DNA of 64,000 nucleotides from Nonomuraea sediminis (lineage in GTDB: Bacteria; Actinomycetota; Actinomycetes; Streptosporangiales; Streptosporangiaceae): assembly GCF_018531495.1 (NCBI RefSeq), contig NZ_JAHDTI010000004.1:310001-374000 (forward strand), given 5' to 3'. The notes below the pieces were generated by a model, which made no database searches, was not told the DNA's origin, and saw only the letters and a list, made by a program, of their open reading frames with translations. The translations under genes and the position numbers were made by a program. Shown one piece after another: positions 16,272 to 25,005 of this stretch (its first letter is position 1; the number at the start of each line of letters is the position of its first letter).

Positions 16272-17783
16272 ATGGACGGTGAGCGGGTGATCGGTGGGTA
16301 TGTGCTGCGGCGCGTGCTCGGGCGGGGCGGGATGGGGGAGGTGCACCTCGCGTCCACGCCTACCGGGTCGCTGGCCGCCGTCAAGGTGATCCATCCGGCG
16401 CTGGCCCGCGATCCCGCGTTCCGGCGGCGGTTCGAGCGGGAGGTGGCGGCGGCGCGGCGGGTTGCGCGGTTCTGTACGGCGCCCGTGCTGGACGCCGGAT
16501 TCGACGAGGAGACCGCTTACCTGGTCACCGAATACGTCAAGGGGCCCGATCTGGCGCAAGCCGTACGGGCGCAGGGGGCGTTCTCGGGGGCGAACCTGGA
16601 GGCACTGGCCGTGGGGATCGCGACGGCGCTGAGCGCGATCCACGGGGCGGGGGTGATCCACCGGGATCTGAAGCCGTCGAACGTGCTGCTGTCGCCGCTC
16701 GGACCGCGGGTGATCGACTTCGGGATCGCGCAGCTCGTGGACGGGGACGCGTCCGTCAGCCAGTCGATCCTGGGAACCCCCGCGTTCATGGCTCCCGAGC
16801 AGGTGCGCGGTGAGCCGCTGAGCCCGGCGGCCGACGTGTACGCCTGGGGCGGGGTGATCGCGTTCGCGGGGACGGGGCGGCTGCCGTTCGGTGGCGGGGC
16901 GCCGCACGAGGTGCTCTACCGCATCGTCAACGAGGGGCCCGCGCTCGACGGGCTCGAGGCGGGCATGCGGGGCCTGGTCGAGCGGGCGATGGCCAAGGAA
17001 TCCCGGCTGCGTCCGACGGTCCAGCAGTTGCTGGCCGATCTGATGGGTGGCAGGCAGATCACGCCGGAGACGGCCACGCAGGTGGTGGAGAACACCTGGA
17101 CGGGGCCCGCGAACGGCCGTGAAGAGGTTCCGGCGGACCCGGGGCAGGACGGGGCGGGCCGTAAGGCGAAAAGGTGGCCGTGGGTCGCCGGGGCCGTGGG
17201 GCTGGCGGCCGTGGTGGCGGGCGCCGTGGTGGTGCCGCTCACGGCTCGGGAGAGCTGGCCGTACACCGCGGACTTCGGTGACGCGTGGGCCGTCGGCACG
17301 TCGCAGGGCGGCACCGCGCGCCAGGTCGGCGGCGCGTACGTGCTGACCGCGAACGCCGGGTGGCGGCTGTGGAAGTCGGCGCCCAGACGCGAGCCCGGCG
17401 ACGTCGTGGTCAGCGCCAAGGCCCGCCTGGAGCAGGGCGAGGGCGAGTACGGCGTGTGGTGCCACGGCAGGCAGGGCTCGGGCGACCGCTACGAGTTCAC
17501 GCTGAACGACCAGGGCAAGGCCTCGATCGTCAAGCGCCGCGCGGGCGGTCAGCCCGCGATCCTGTACGGCCCGGCCGAGGCGAAGACCGCGCAGGACAAC
17601 CGGATCGTCGCCGACTGCGCGGGCAGGACGCTGCGCCTGTGGGTCAACGAGGAACTGCTCGCCAAGGTCACCGACGACCAGCCGTTCGCGCCCGGTGAGG
17701 CCGGCGTGCTCGCGGCGCCCAGCGGCGACCAGGCGGTGCGGGTGCGCTTCACGACGTTCGCCGTCCAGCCGTCGAAGGGCTAG
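16272..17783 (+). CDS. Membrane Ser/Thr protein kinase with extracellular sensor domain
   Basis: The 503-residue product has a Hanks-type kinase domain at about residues 8-265. It shows the glycine loop LGRGGMGEV, the lysine in AAVKVIHP, HRDLKPSN, DFGIAQL as the DFG motif, and MAPEQ as the APE equivalent. A TM helix follows near residues 310-335 (WVAGAVGLAAVVAGAVVVPL). The exterior C-terminal domain of about 165 residues looks like a beta-sandwich (laminin-G/DUF1080-like spacing, RYEFTLNDQGKASIVKR). Start ATG 16272 is chosen because the domain begins right after it; ATG 16233 is in frame but unneeded. The stop is three bases before a SARP-type regulator, implying a kinase-regulator pair. Confidence 0.92.
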   Translation: MDGERVIGGYVLRRVLGRGGMGEVHLASTPTGSLAAVKVIHPALARDPAFRRRFEREVAAARRVARFCTAPVLDAGFDEETAYLVTEYVKGPDLAQAVRAQGAFSGANLEALAVGIATALSAIHGAGVIHRDLKPSNVLLSPLGPRVIDFGIAQLVDGDASVSQSILGTPAFMAPEQVRGEPLSPAADVYAWGGVIAFAGTGRLPFGGGAPHEVLYRIVNEGPALDGLEAGMRGLVERAMAKESRLRPTVQQLLADLMGGRQITPETATQVVENTWTGPANGREEVPADPGQDGAGRKAKRWPWVAGAVGLAAVVAGAVVVPLTARESWPYTADFGDAWAVGTSQGGTARQVGGAYVLTANAGWRLWKSAPRREPGDVVVSAKARLEQGEGEYGVWCHGRQGSGDRYEFTLNDQGKASIVKRRAGGQPAILYGPAEAKTAQDNRIVADCAGRTLRLWVNEELLAKVTDDQPFAPGEAGVLAAPSGDQAVRVRFTTFAVQPSKG

Positions 17784-17786
17784 GCC

Positions 17787-20531
17787 GTGCGCTTCGGGGT
17801 GCTCGGCCCGCTCCAGATCCGCGACGGTGAGCTCCCCGGCCCCGCCAAGCATCGCGCGCTGCTGGCGGCGCTGCTGCTGTCACCCGGCAGGCCGGTGCCG
17901 GTCGACCGGCTCGTCGAGGTCATCTGGGACGGCAGGCCACCCGCGTCGGCGGAGCCGGTGCTGCGGGTGTACGTGAGCGCGCTGCGCAAGCTGGTCGACG
18001 GCATCGCCACCGTGCCCGGCGGATACCTGCTTGACGTGGATCCCGACGAGGTGGACGCGCACCGGTTCGGGCGGCTGGTCGAGCGGGCCAGGCGGGCGCG
18101 GGAGGCGGGCTCGGCGGGCGAGGCGGCCGAGCGGTTCCGTGAGGCGCTGGCGCTGTGGCGGGGTCCGGCTCTGGCGGATGTGGAGTCGGGGTGGCTGCGC
18201 AGGGCGCATGCCGTACCTCTGGAGGAGCTCAGGCTGACCGCGACCGAGGAGCGGGTCGAGCTGGACCTGCGGCTGGGCAGGGGCGCCGAGGCGATCGGGG
18301 AGCTGCGCGGGCTGGTGGCGGCGTATCCGCTGCGCGAGCGGGCGTGGGCGCAGCTGATGGACGCGCTGCGGCAGGCGGGGCGGCGGTCCGAGGCGCTGGC
18401 GGCCTATCAGGACGCGCGCAGGACGCTGGTGGACGAGCTGGGGCTCGAGCCAGGGCCCGAGCTGCGCGCCTCCCACGATCGCGTGCTTTCCGACGATATT
18501 TCGGCGAAAACAGTCCCTGCCGAGACGCCGCCCGATATTTCGGACTTCGTGGGGCGGGGTGCCGCCCTGGCCTGGATCCGCGACGCCGTGCCCGCCAGAA
18601 CCGGCGCCCCCGTCCACCTCGTGGTCCACGGCCCGCCGGGAAGCGGCAAGACCGCGATAGCCGTACACGCCGCGACAAGCCTGGACATGCCCGACGGCAA
18701 GCTCCACGCCGTACTCCGCGACAGGACGCCCGCCGCCGTCCTGGAGGACCTGCTGCGCTCGCTCGGCGGCGGCCCCGTGCCCGCCGCCCTGGACGAGCGC
18801 GTCAGGCTCTACCGCGGCCTGACCGCGACCCGCAGGCTGCTCGTCGTGCTGGACGACGCCGCCGACGAGGCCCAGGTCAGGCCGCTGCTCCCGACAGGGC
18901 CGGGCAGCCTCACCCTGGTGACCAGCCGCTCACCGCTCGCCGGACTGGAGGCGGCCCGCGCTCACGAACTGGGCGTACTGGACGAGGACGAGGCCGTCGG
19001 CATGCTGGCCGCCGTCGCGGGCGCCGGGCGCGTCGCCGCCGAGCCCGACGCCGCGAGGGCCATCGCGCGGCTGTGCGACGGCCTGCCGCTGGCGCTGCGC
19101 ATCGCCGGATCGCGCCTGGCCAGGAAGCCGGGCTGGACGCTGGAGCACCTGGCGGGACGGCTCGGCGACGAGCGCCGCAGGCTCGACGAGCTCAGCGCGG
19201 GCGACCTGGCCGTCCGCGGCAGCCTGGCGCTCGGCTACCGCGGGCTGCCCGAGCCCGAGCGCGACCTGCTGCGCAGGCTCGGCGCGTTCACGGCGCCCGA
19301 CTTCGCGCCCTGGGTGTTCGGCGCCGACCTCGACCCGCTCGCCGACGCGGGCCTCCTGCAGTCGCGCGGCCTGGACGTCTCGGGCCAGGAGCGGTACGGC
19401 CGGCACGACCTGACCCGCCTGTTCGCCGCCGAGCAGCTCGGCGACCCGCGCCCGGTCCTGGCGGAGCTCGCCCCGGCCATCCTCGACAGGACCCGCCGCG
19501 CCAGGTCCCTGCTGCTGCCCGCCGAACCGGGTTCGGGCAGGACCGTGGCCGCGACCGCCGAGCAGGTGCTCGGGACCACCCTGCTGCGCGAGTCGGCGCG
19601 CTGGCTGCGGGCCGAGCGGGTGTTCCTCGTGGCGACCGTCGGCGACCTGCACCGCGCGGGACTGCACGAGGCGGCCTGGCGGCTGGCCTTCTACCTGACG
19701 CCGCTGTTCGAGCTGGACGCCCGGCACGACGACTGGCACGACACCACCGCGATCGGGCTGGACTCCGCCAGGGCCGCGGGACACCGGCAGGGCGAGGCGC
19801 TGCTGCTGCGCGGGCTGGCCGACCTGCACCGCGCCGAGGGCCGCCCGGCCGCCGCCGCGGCGGCGCTGCGGGCGGCGTTGCCCCTGGTGGACGGGCTGGA
19901 GCTGGCCAGGATCACGCTCAGGCTCGGGCTCGTCGAGGAGCATCCGGCCGCCGCGGAACGCGCGTTCACCCGGGCGTCGCAGGTGTTCGAGGAGGCGGCC
20001 GACCTGCGCGGCACGGCCGACGCGCGGCGGGCGCTCGGCGCGCTGCGCCGCGACCCGGACCTGCTCGCACGGAGCCTGGCCGACTACAGGGAGCTCGGCG
20101 ACCCCCGCGGCGAGGCGGAGTCCCTGCTCGACCTGGCCAGGCTCCACCTGGCGGACCGGCGCCTGGCCGAGGCCCGCGATCACCTGGAGCGGCGCCTGCT
20201 GATCAACCGGCGCCTCGGCGACCGGCTGCCCGAGGCGGTGAGCCTGCTCGTGCTGTCGTCCGTCGCGCTGGCGCAGGGCCGTCCGGAAGCGGCCCTGGCC
20301 GCGGCGCGGGAGGCCCACGAGATCTACGACGCCCACGGCGAGCGCCGCAATCGCGCGCACGCGCTGCTCGCCGTGGCCAGGGCGCGCCTCGACCTCGACG
20401 AGGTTGATGCTGCGGTTGAGGGAGTTATGCGAGCTATGGGAGAGTTTGACGTCCTCGGCGACGAGCCGGGCCGCGCGGAGTCTGAACGGCTCGCGCGAGA
20501 GGCCAGGAGGCGGCGTGGCCTGCCGATATAG
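17787..20531 (+). CDS. AfsR/SARP-family transcriptional regulator (wHTH-BTAD-NB-ARC-TPR)
   Basis: A 914-residue regulator. Its order is an OmpR-like winged helix (about 1-90, MRFGVLGPLQIRDGELPG start from GTG), a bacterial transcriptional activation domain (about 95-245, with GPALADVESGWLRR), and an NB-ARC STAND ATPase with P-loop GPPGSGKTAIA near residue 282. The sensor-2 region has ARLCDGLPLALRIAGSRLA. A TPR-like helical C-terminus (about 620-905) completes it. This is the architecture of Streptomyces AfsR, which activates secondary metabolism after phosphorylation by Ser/Thr kinases. The kinase gene three bases upstream is the obvious partner here. Direct targets are not visible; the lipoprotein gene 83 bp downstream may be one, by analogy with afsS. 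Confidence 0.93.
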   Translation: MRFGVLGPLQIRDGELPGPAKHRALLAALLLSPGRPVPVDRLVEVIWDGRPPASAEPVLRVYVSALRKLVDGIATVPGGYLLDVDPDEVDAHRFGRLVERARRAREAGSAGEAAERFREALALWRGPALADVESGWLRRAHAVPLEELRLTATEERVELDLRLGRGAEAIGELRGLVAAYPLRERAWAQLMDALRQAGRRSEALAAYQDARRTLVDELGLEPGPELRASHDRVLSDDISAKTVPAETPPDISDFVGRGAALAWIRDAVPARTGAPVHLVVHGPPGSGKTAIAVHAATSLDMPDGKLHAVLRDRTPAAVLEDLLRSLGGGPVPAALDERVRLYRGLTATRRLLVVLDDAADEAQVRPLLPTGPGSLTLVTSRSPLAGLEAARAHELGVLDEDEAVGMLAAVAGAGRVAAEPDAARAIARLCDGLPLALRIAGSRLARKPGWTLEHLAGRLGDERRRLDELSAGDLAVRGSLALGYRGLPEPERDLLRRLGAFTAPDFAPWVFGADLDPLADAGLLQSRGLDVSGQERYGRHDLTRLFAAEQLGDPRPVLAELAPAILDRTRRARSLLLPAEPGSGRTVAATAEQVLGTTLLRESARWLRAERVFLVATVGDLHRAGLHEAAWRLAFYLTPLFELDARHDDWHDTTAIGLDSARAAGHRQGEALLLRGLADLHRAEGRPAAAAAALRAALPLVDGLELARITLRLGLVEEHPAAAERAFTRASQVFEEAADLRGTADARRALGALRRDPDLLARSLADYRELGDPRGEAESLLDLARLHLADRRLAEARDHLERRLLINRRLGDRLPEAVSLLVLSSVALAQGRPEAALAAAREAHEIYDAHGERRNRAHALLAVARARLDLDEVDAAVEGVMRAMGEFDVLGDEPGRAESERLAREARRRRGLPI

Positions 20532-20614
20532 CGGACTATGCGGAAACTGAAGGTCGCCCGCCTAACGTCGGGGCCCTGAGTTGCAACCCCCGCATCGACA
20601 AGGGTGATCATCGG

Positions 20615-21211
20615 ATGAAGCGGATTCTGGCACTGGCCGTCACGGCCGTGGCACTCACCGGGTGCGGCCTGCTGCCCGCCCAGCAGGGCGGCGGCGGCGA
20701 GGAGAAGCAGCAGACCGCCGCGGTCCCCCCCAGCGTGCCGCCCGCTCAGGCCACGGCCACGTCTCCCGTACTGCAGGACAGCCCGGCGAAGCAGAGCGAC
20801 AAGGCCATCGCCAGCCGCGAGGTGAAGGTCACCGCCGGAGGCAATTCCGGCACGGCGAAGGTCGACATCACGCTGCTGCAGCGCCAGGGCAAGCTCGTCT
20901 CACTCAACATCAGCGTGACCGCGCTCGACGGCAAGGTCAGCCTGCACGGGCAGATGGGCAACGACCCCGGCGACCTCACCCTCGGCCGCGTCTCGCTCAT
21001 CGACACCGTGAACGGCAAGCGCTACCGCGTGGCGCGCAACGGCACCGGCGCCGACGCGGCCTGCATCTGCTCCACCACGCAGGGCGTGTGGCCGGAGAAG
21101 GGGCAGACCGCCTCGCTCTACGCCGTCTTCGGCGCCCCGCCGCCGGACGTCACCAAGGTCAACATCGAGATGCCGCCGTTCGGAGTCTTCACCGATGTTC
21201 CGCTCTCTTAG
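20615..21211 (+). CDS. Putative lipoprotein of unknown function
   Basis: A 198-residue lipoprotein precursor with signal ILALAVTAVALTGC (lipobox LTGC, Cys 17). A Gly/Gln/Pro linker is followed by a beta-rich domain of about 125 residues with HGQMGNDPGDLTLGRVSLID and a Cys pair ACICST. The C-terminal part (PDVTKVNIEMPPFG) resembles the exported immunoglobulin-like domains that often accompany OmpA-domain proteins in actinomycetes. Its last 17 bases overlap the start of the OmpA-domain gene, so the two are almost certainly co-translated. Confidence 0.82.
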   Translation: MKRILALAVTAVALTGCGLLPAQQGGGGEEKQQTAAVPPSVPPAQATATSPVLQDSPAKQSDKAIASREVKVTAGGNSGTAKVDITLLQRQGKLVSLNISVTALDGKVSLHGQMGNDPGDLTLGRVSLIDTVNGKRYRVARNGTGADAACICSTTQGVWPEKGQTASLYAVFGAPPPDVTKVNIEMPPFGVFTDVPLS

Positions 21212-21737
21212 CCTCGCGCTGGTCGTCCTGCTGGGGGCGCCGCCGTTCGCGGATCCCACGGTCCCGCCCGATGCCGCGGGCGTGGTGGAGGACCTGGTCC
21301 TTCCTGTCGAGGACATCGTGGGCGAGGTCGAGTCGCTCGACGGCACCGAGAGCGAGACCAAGCAGGGCAGGCAGGTCACCGTCGCGCTCACCAGCGACGT
21401 GCTGTTCGCGCTGGACAAGTGGGTGCTGACGGCCCAGGCCAAGCGGCGCCTGCGGGAGGTCGCGACCAAGGTCAGGTCCGACGGCGCCGGCGGCGTGGTC
21501 AGGATCAACGGCTACACCGACGACCAGGGCACCGACTCCTACAACCTCACCCTGTCCAGGAAACGGGCGCTCGCCGTACAGAGGGAGCTCCAGCCGCTGC
21601 TGCCGGGCCTCACGCTGCAGGCCCAGGGGTACGGCGAGAGCCGCCCCAAGCTGCCCAACGTCATCGACGGCAAGCCCGACGAGAAGAACCGCGCCAAGAA
21701 CCGACGCGTCGAGATCGTCTTCGACGCCAAGCAATGA
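21195..21737 (+). CDS. OmpA-family (peptidoglycan-associated) secreted protein
   Basis: The 180-residue product has an N-terminal signal (SLSLALVVLLGAPPFA) and an OmpA C-terminal domain (about 55-178). Key blocks are FALDKWVLTAQAKRRLREVA, INGYTDDQGTDSYNLTLSRKRA and GYGESRPKLPNVIDG, with the terminal NRAKNRRVEIVF. This fold binds the diaminopimelate of peptidoglycan. In an organism without an outer membrane it presumably sits in the wall zone and may hold the preceding lipoprotein against peptidoglycan. The start lies within the upstream gene (17-bp overlap). Confidence 0.9.
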   Translation: MFRSLSLALVVLLGAPPFADPTVPPDAAGVVEDLVLPVEDIVGEVESLDGTESETKQGRQVTVALTSDVLFALDKWVLTAQAKRRLREVATKVRSDGAGGVVRINGYTDDQGTDSYNLTLSRKRALAVQRELQPLLPGLTLQAQGYGESRPKLPNVIDGKPDEKNRAKNRRVEIVFDAKQ

Positions 21738-21740
21738 CTC

Positions 21741-22709
21741 ATGGGGGCAATGGTGAAGTGCGTGATCCTGGATGACTACCAGGGCGTGGCCCTGGAGCTG
21801 GCCGACTGGTCGGCGGTGGAGACGCGCTCGATCCGCGAGCACATCACCGACCAGGACGAGCTCGTCGCCGCGATCGAGGACTGCGAGATCGTGGTCGTCA
21901 TGCGGGAGCGCACGCCCTTCCCCGCCGAGCTGTTCGCCCGCCTGCCCCGGCTGCGGCTGCTGGTCACCTCCGGCATGCGCAACGCCTCCATCGACCTGGA
22001 GGCCGCGGGCAGGCACGGCGTCACGGTCTGCGGTACGGCCGGCAACTCCACCCCGCCCACCGAGCTGACCTGGGCCCTCATCCTCGGCCTGGCCCGCGGG
22101 ATCCTTCCCGAGGCGACGTCCCTGCGCCAGGGCGGCCCGTGGCAGCACACGATCGGCCTCGACCTCCACGGCAGCACGCTGGGCCTGCTCGGCCTCGGCA
22201 AGATCGGCTCGCAGGTGGCCGGGGTGGCGCGGGCGTTCGGCATGGACGTGACCGCCTGGAGCCAGAACCTCACCCCCGACCGCGCGGCCGCCGCCGGAGC
22301 CGGCCTCGCCCCCTCGAAGCGGGACCTGCTCGCCACCTCGGACGTCGTCTCGATCCACCTGGTGCTCAGCGACCGCACCCGCGGCCTCGTCGGCGCCGAG
22401 GACCTGGCCCACATGCGCCCCACCGCCTACCTGGTCAACACCTCACGGGCCGGCCTCGTCGACCAGCCGGCCCTCGTGGCGGCACTCCGCACGGGCGTCA
22501 TCGCGGGCGCGGGCCTCGACGTCTTCGACGAGGAACCCCTGCCTGCGGACCACCCCTTCCGCACGCTGCCCAACGTCCTGGCCACACCCCACCTGGGCTA
22601 CGTCACCTGGGACAACTACCGGACCTACTACCGCGAAGCGGTCGAGGACATCCACGCCTTCCTCGCGGGCACCCCGATCCGCGAGCTCCCGCAACGTCAG
22701 GCCGGCTGA
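21741..22709 (+). CDS. D-isomer 2-hydroxyacid dehydrogenase family protein
   Basis: An NAD(P)-dependent dehydrogenase of the D-2-hydroxyacid family, 322 residues. The Rossmann motif is LGLGKIGSQVA. The three catalytic landmarks are all present: Arg in VNTSRAGLVDQ, Glu in GLDVFDEEPL, and His in TPHLGYVTWDN. The N-terminal substrate lobe has LVTSGMRNASIDLEAA. This subfamily includes enzymes of the phosphoglycerate/glyoxylate type, and the exact substrate cannot be read from sequence. ATG 21750 is an alternative start. Its end overlaps the convergent neighbour by 13 bp. Confidence 0.92.
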   Translation: MGAMVKCVILDDYQGVALELADWSAVETRSIREHITDQDELVAAIEDCEIVVVMRERTPFPAELFARLPRLRLLVTSGMRNASIDLEAAGRHGVTVCGTAGNSTPPTELTWALILGLARGILPEATSLRQGGPWQHTIGLDLHGSTLGLLGLGKIGSQVAGVARAFGMDVTAWSQNLTPDRAAAAGAGLAPSKRDLLATSDVVSIHLVLSDRTRGLVGAEDLAHMRPTAYLVNTSRAGLVDQPALVAALRTGVIAGAGLDVFDEEPLPADHPFRTLPNVLATPHLGYVTWDNYRTYYREAVEDIHAFLAGTPIRELPQRQAG

Positions 22710-23866
22710 CGGTTCCATGCCTTAGCGTCCGTCCGCGACAGCTTGTCGCGGCCGTACCATCCCAAGGCCGCGGCGAAGAGCGCGGAGAGGCCGACGAGGC
22801 CGAGCGAGATCTTCTTGGAGCTGCCGGCGAGGAACGAGGACATCCGCCAGGCGACCGTGTCCCGCTGGATCAGGAGCGCCGGATTGAAGGCGGCCGCCGT
22901 GGAGAAGGCCAGCAGGGCGACGACGAACGTCGCCGAGGCCGCGTTGAGCACCACGTAGGCGGTGTTGAGCGTGCCGACGATGGACTGCAGCGCGTCGGTC
23001 TTGGAGCCCAGGCCGTTCTCGTACTCCCGGCCGGTGTTGTGGAAACCGGCGACCCTCCTGGTCGCCACCTGTCCGGCCTCGCCCCGCCATTGGACCAGGT
23101 CACCGTTGACCATGCCGGCGGCGACCGCGCTCGGCCGGATCTCCGGGGTGGGGCCCTGCGCGCGACGTCTGCGGTTCAGCACGTCGTTGATCCGCTCGTC
23201 GGACGGCACCAGCAGGGCCAGCGCGATGAGCTGAGCCGTCATGGCGGCAGCGGACATCGCTCCGGCCATCCTGGCGTAGCCGAGCGTGAACTTGCTGAAC
23301 CTGCTCATCTTCGCGATCTCGTAGTCGGGCACGTAGCGCGTGCGCAGGGAGTGGCCGGAACCGGAGAACTTGTCGACGGCCGCGACCCAGGTCTGGGCGA
23401 GAGCGACGCCTCCGGCCGCTGCGGGAAGGGCGTGCCTGAGCGGGGTGGACAGGTGATCCTGATCGGACCACGAGTCGCTCGCCGGGCTGTCGCCTCGTGG
23501 CGGTCCCTCGACGCGCAACGAGCGGCGATGCCTCGAGAGCTCCTCCCGATAGGACTGCATGAGCTCGTTCATCCTGCGCCTGGTCTCGTCCTCCGTCGCC
23601 ACGTAGCGCATCGCGCTGGTGTGGAACATGTCGGCCAGGCCGTCGGCGGAGGCGGCTCCGTGCCGCGCGTCCTGCGCCTCGCCGCGGACGCCGTCGTTGT
23701 ACGCGGAACGGAAAGTCTCGCCGACCAGGCTGAGCGCACCGGGCGGTAGGAGACTCCCGTCGAGTTCGCCGGCCGTACGGTCGAGGTCTTCTCGCATCGT
23801 CTGCGAGTTCACGACCGCTCGGGCGAAGGTGTCCAGGTCCCAGCCGAGCTCATCCGACGCGTTCAC
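22697..23866 (-). CDS. WXG-like/ESX-type helical protein with C-terminal membrane helices
   Basis: This 389-residue protein has an N-terminal helical region of about 110 residues (DLDTFARAVVNSQTM, LVGETFRSAYNDGVRGEA). It resembles WXG100/EspC-type domains in length and heptad character. A glycine-rich linker follows, then hydrophobic segments: AGAMSAAAMTAQLIALALLV, AYVVLNAASATFVVALLAF, and ISLGLVGLSALFAAALGW. The combination suggests a membrane-tethered partner or toxin-like substrate of a type VII-like export system, but no ESX core gene is in the window. Convergent with the dehydrogenase. Confidence 0.72.
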   Translation of the reverse strand: MNASDELGWDLDTFARAVVNSQTMREDLDRTAGELDGSLLPPGALSLVGETFRSAYNDGVRGEAQDARHGAASADGLADMFHTSAMRYVATEDETRRRMNELMQSYREELSRHRRSLRVEGPPRGDSPASDSWSDQDHLSTPLRHALPAAAGGVALAQTWVAAVDKFSGSGHSLRTRYVPDYEIAKMSRFSKFTLGYARMAGAMSAAAMTAQLIALALLVPSDERINDVLNRRRRAQGPTPEIRPSAVAAGMVNGDLVQWRGEAGQVATRRVAGFHNTGREYENGLGSKTDALQSIVGTLNTAYVVLNAASATFVVALLAFSTAAAFNPALLIQRDTVAWRMSSFLAGSSKKISLGLVGLSALFAAALGWYGRDKLSRTDAKAWNRQPA

Positions 23867-23930
23867 GGATGATCAACCTAGCAGCGTCGCCGATCACCCG
23901 CATGGGCCCGCGCCCGGCAATTTGGAGTAC

Positions 23931-24986
23931 TCAGTCGGCCTGGAGTTCGCCGAGGGTGGCGGTGACGGTGGTGGTGGAGCCGTCGGGCTTGACGAGTTCC
24001 ACCTTGACCTGGTCTCCAGGTTTGAGGGTGGCCAGGAGCTCGGTCAGGGCCGTGATGGTGGTCGTGGGGGTGCCGTTGACCGAGACGACGACGTCGCCCG
24101 CCTTGATGCCGGCCTTCTCCGCGGCGCCGCCCGCTTCGACCCTGGCCACGCCGACGCCCGCCGGCTGGCCGTCCGCGCCGATCACCGTGCTGCCGCGGAT
24201 GCCGAGGGCGGCGCGGTGGCTGTCGGTGACCTTGCCTTCCTTGACGATCTGGGCCGCGATGTCCGTGGCGGTGTTGCTGGGGATGGCGAAGCCGATGCCG
24301 GGCGCCGCCCCGCCGCCGAGGTCGGGGTCGGTGGCCGCCAGCGTGGGGATGCCGATGACCTGCCCGTTGAGGTCCACGAGGGCGCCGCCGCTGTTGCCCG
24401 GGTTGATCGAGGCCGAGGTCTGGATGGCGCCGCTGATCGTGGCGCCGGGGGAGCCGGGGTCCTGCGGTTCGCTGACGGTGCGGCCGAGGGCGGAGACGAT
24501 GCCGTCGGTGACGCTGCCCGACAGGCCCAGCGGGTTGCCCATGGCCAGGACGATCTGGCCCACGCGCAGCTTGCTCGAGTCGGCGAACCTGGCCGGCGTC
24601 AGCCCCTTGGGGTCCTGGACCTTGATGACGGCCAGGTCGCCCGCGGGGAAGGAGGAGACCAGGTCGGCCTTGCGGGCCGCGCCGCCGCTGGCGAGCGAGA
24701 CCTCCATCTGGGTGGCCTGCCCGACGACGTGGGCGTTGGTCACGATGTGCCCGGCGTTGTCGTAGACGACGCCGGAGCCGAGGCCCGCCTTGGTGTTGAT
24801 CTGCACGATGGACGGCAGCACCTTGGCGATCACCTGCTCGTAGGCCGCTTCGAGGGAGTTCGGCGTCACGGGCGCGGGAGCCGCGGAGGTCTGCGACGCG
24901 GAGGCAGCGGGGCTCGGGCTCCCCGAAGGGCCCGAGCATCCGGCCAGTAGCGCGACCGCGGCCACGCTCATGGCGATCTTCCTCAT
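23931..24986 (-). CDS. HtrA/DegP-type trypsin-like serine protease with PDZ domain (lipoprotein)
   Basis: A surface-anchored protein-quality or signalling protease of 351 residues. ATG 24986 gives RKIAMSVAAVALLAGC, a clear lipobox (Cys 18). The catalytic triad is visible: His in VTNAHVVGQ, Asp in GDLAVIKVQD, and Ser in INPGNSGGALVD. The PDZ domain occupies the last 90 residues (GVARVEAGGAAEKAGIKAGD, then VVVSVNGTPTTT). The FadD gene ends 19 bp upstream on the same strand. The alternative start at 25004 adds only six residues. Confidence 0.94.
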   Translation of the reverse strand: MRKIAMSVAAVALLAGCSGPSGSPSPAASASQTSAAPAPVTPNSLEAAYEQVIAKVLPSIVQINTKAGLGSGVVYDNAGHIVTNAHVVGQATQMEVSLASGGAARKADLVSSFPAGDLAVIKVQDPKGLTPARFADSSKLRVGQIVLAMGNPLGLSGSVTDGIVSALGRTVSEPQDPGSPGATISGAIQTSASINPGNSGGALVDLNGQVIGIPTLAATDPDLGGGAAPGIGFAIPSNTATDIAAQIVKEGKVTDSHRAALGIRGSTVIGADGQPAGVGVARVEAGGAAEKAGIKAGDVVVSVNGTPTTTITALTELLATLKPGDQVKVELVKPDGSTTTVTATLGELQAD

Positions 24987-25005
24987 GCGAGGATATCTTC
25001 CCAAC

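Noticed and set aside
18155..20407. 750-codon plus-strand frame inside the SARP regulator
   Set aside because: Arg/Ala/Gly/Pro-rich frame noise; the 17787 frame carries the P-loop, BTAD and TPR landmarks.
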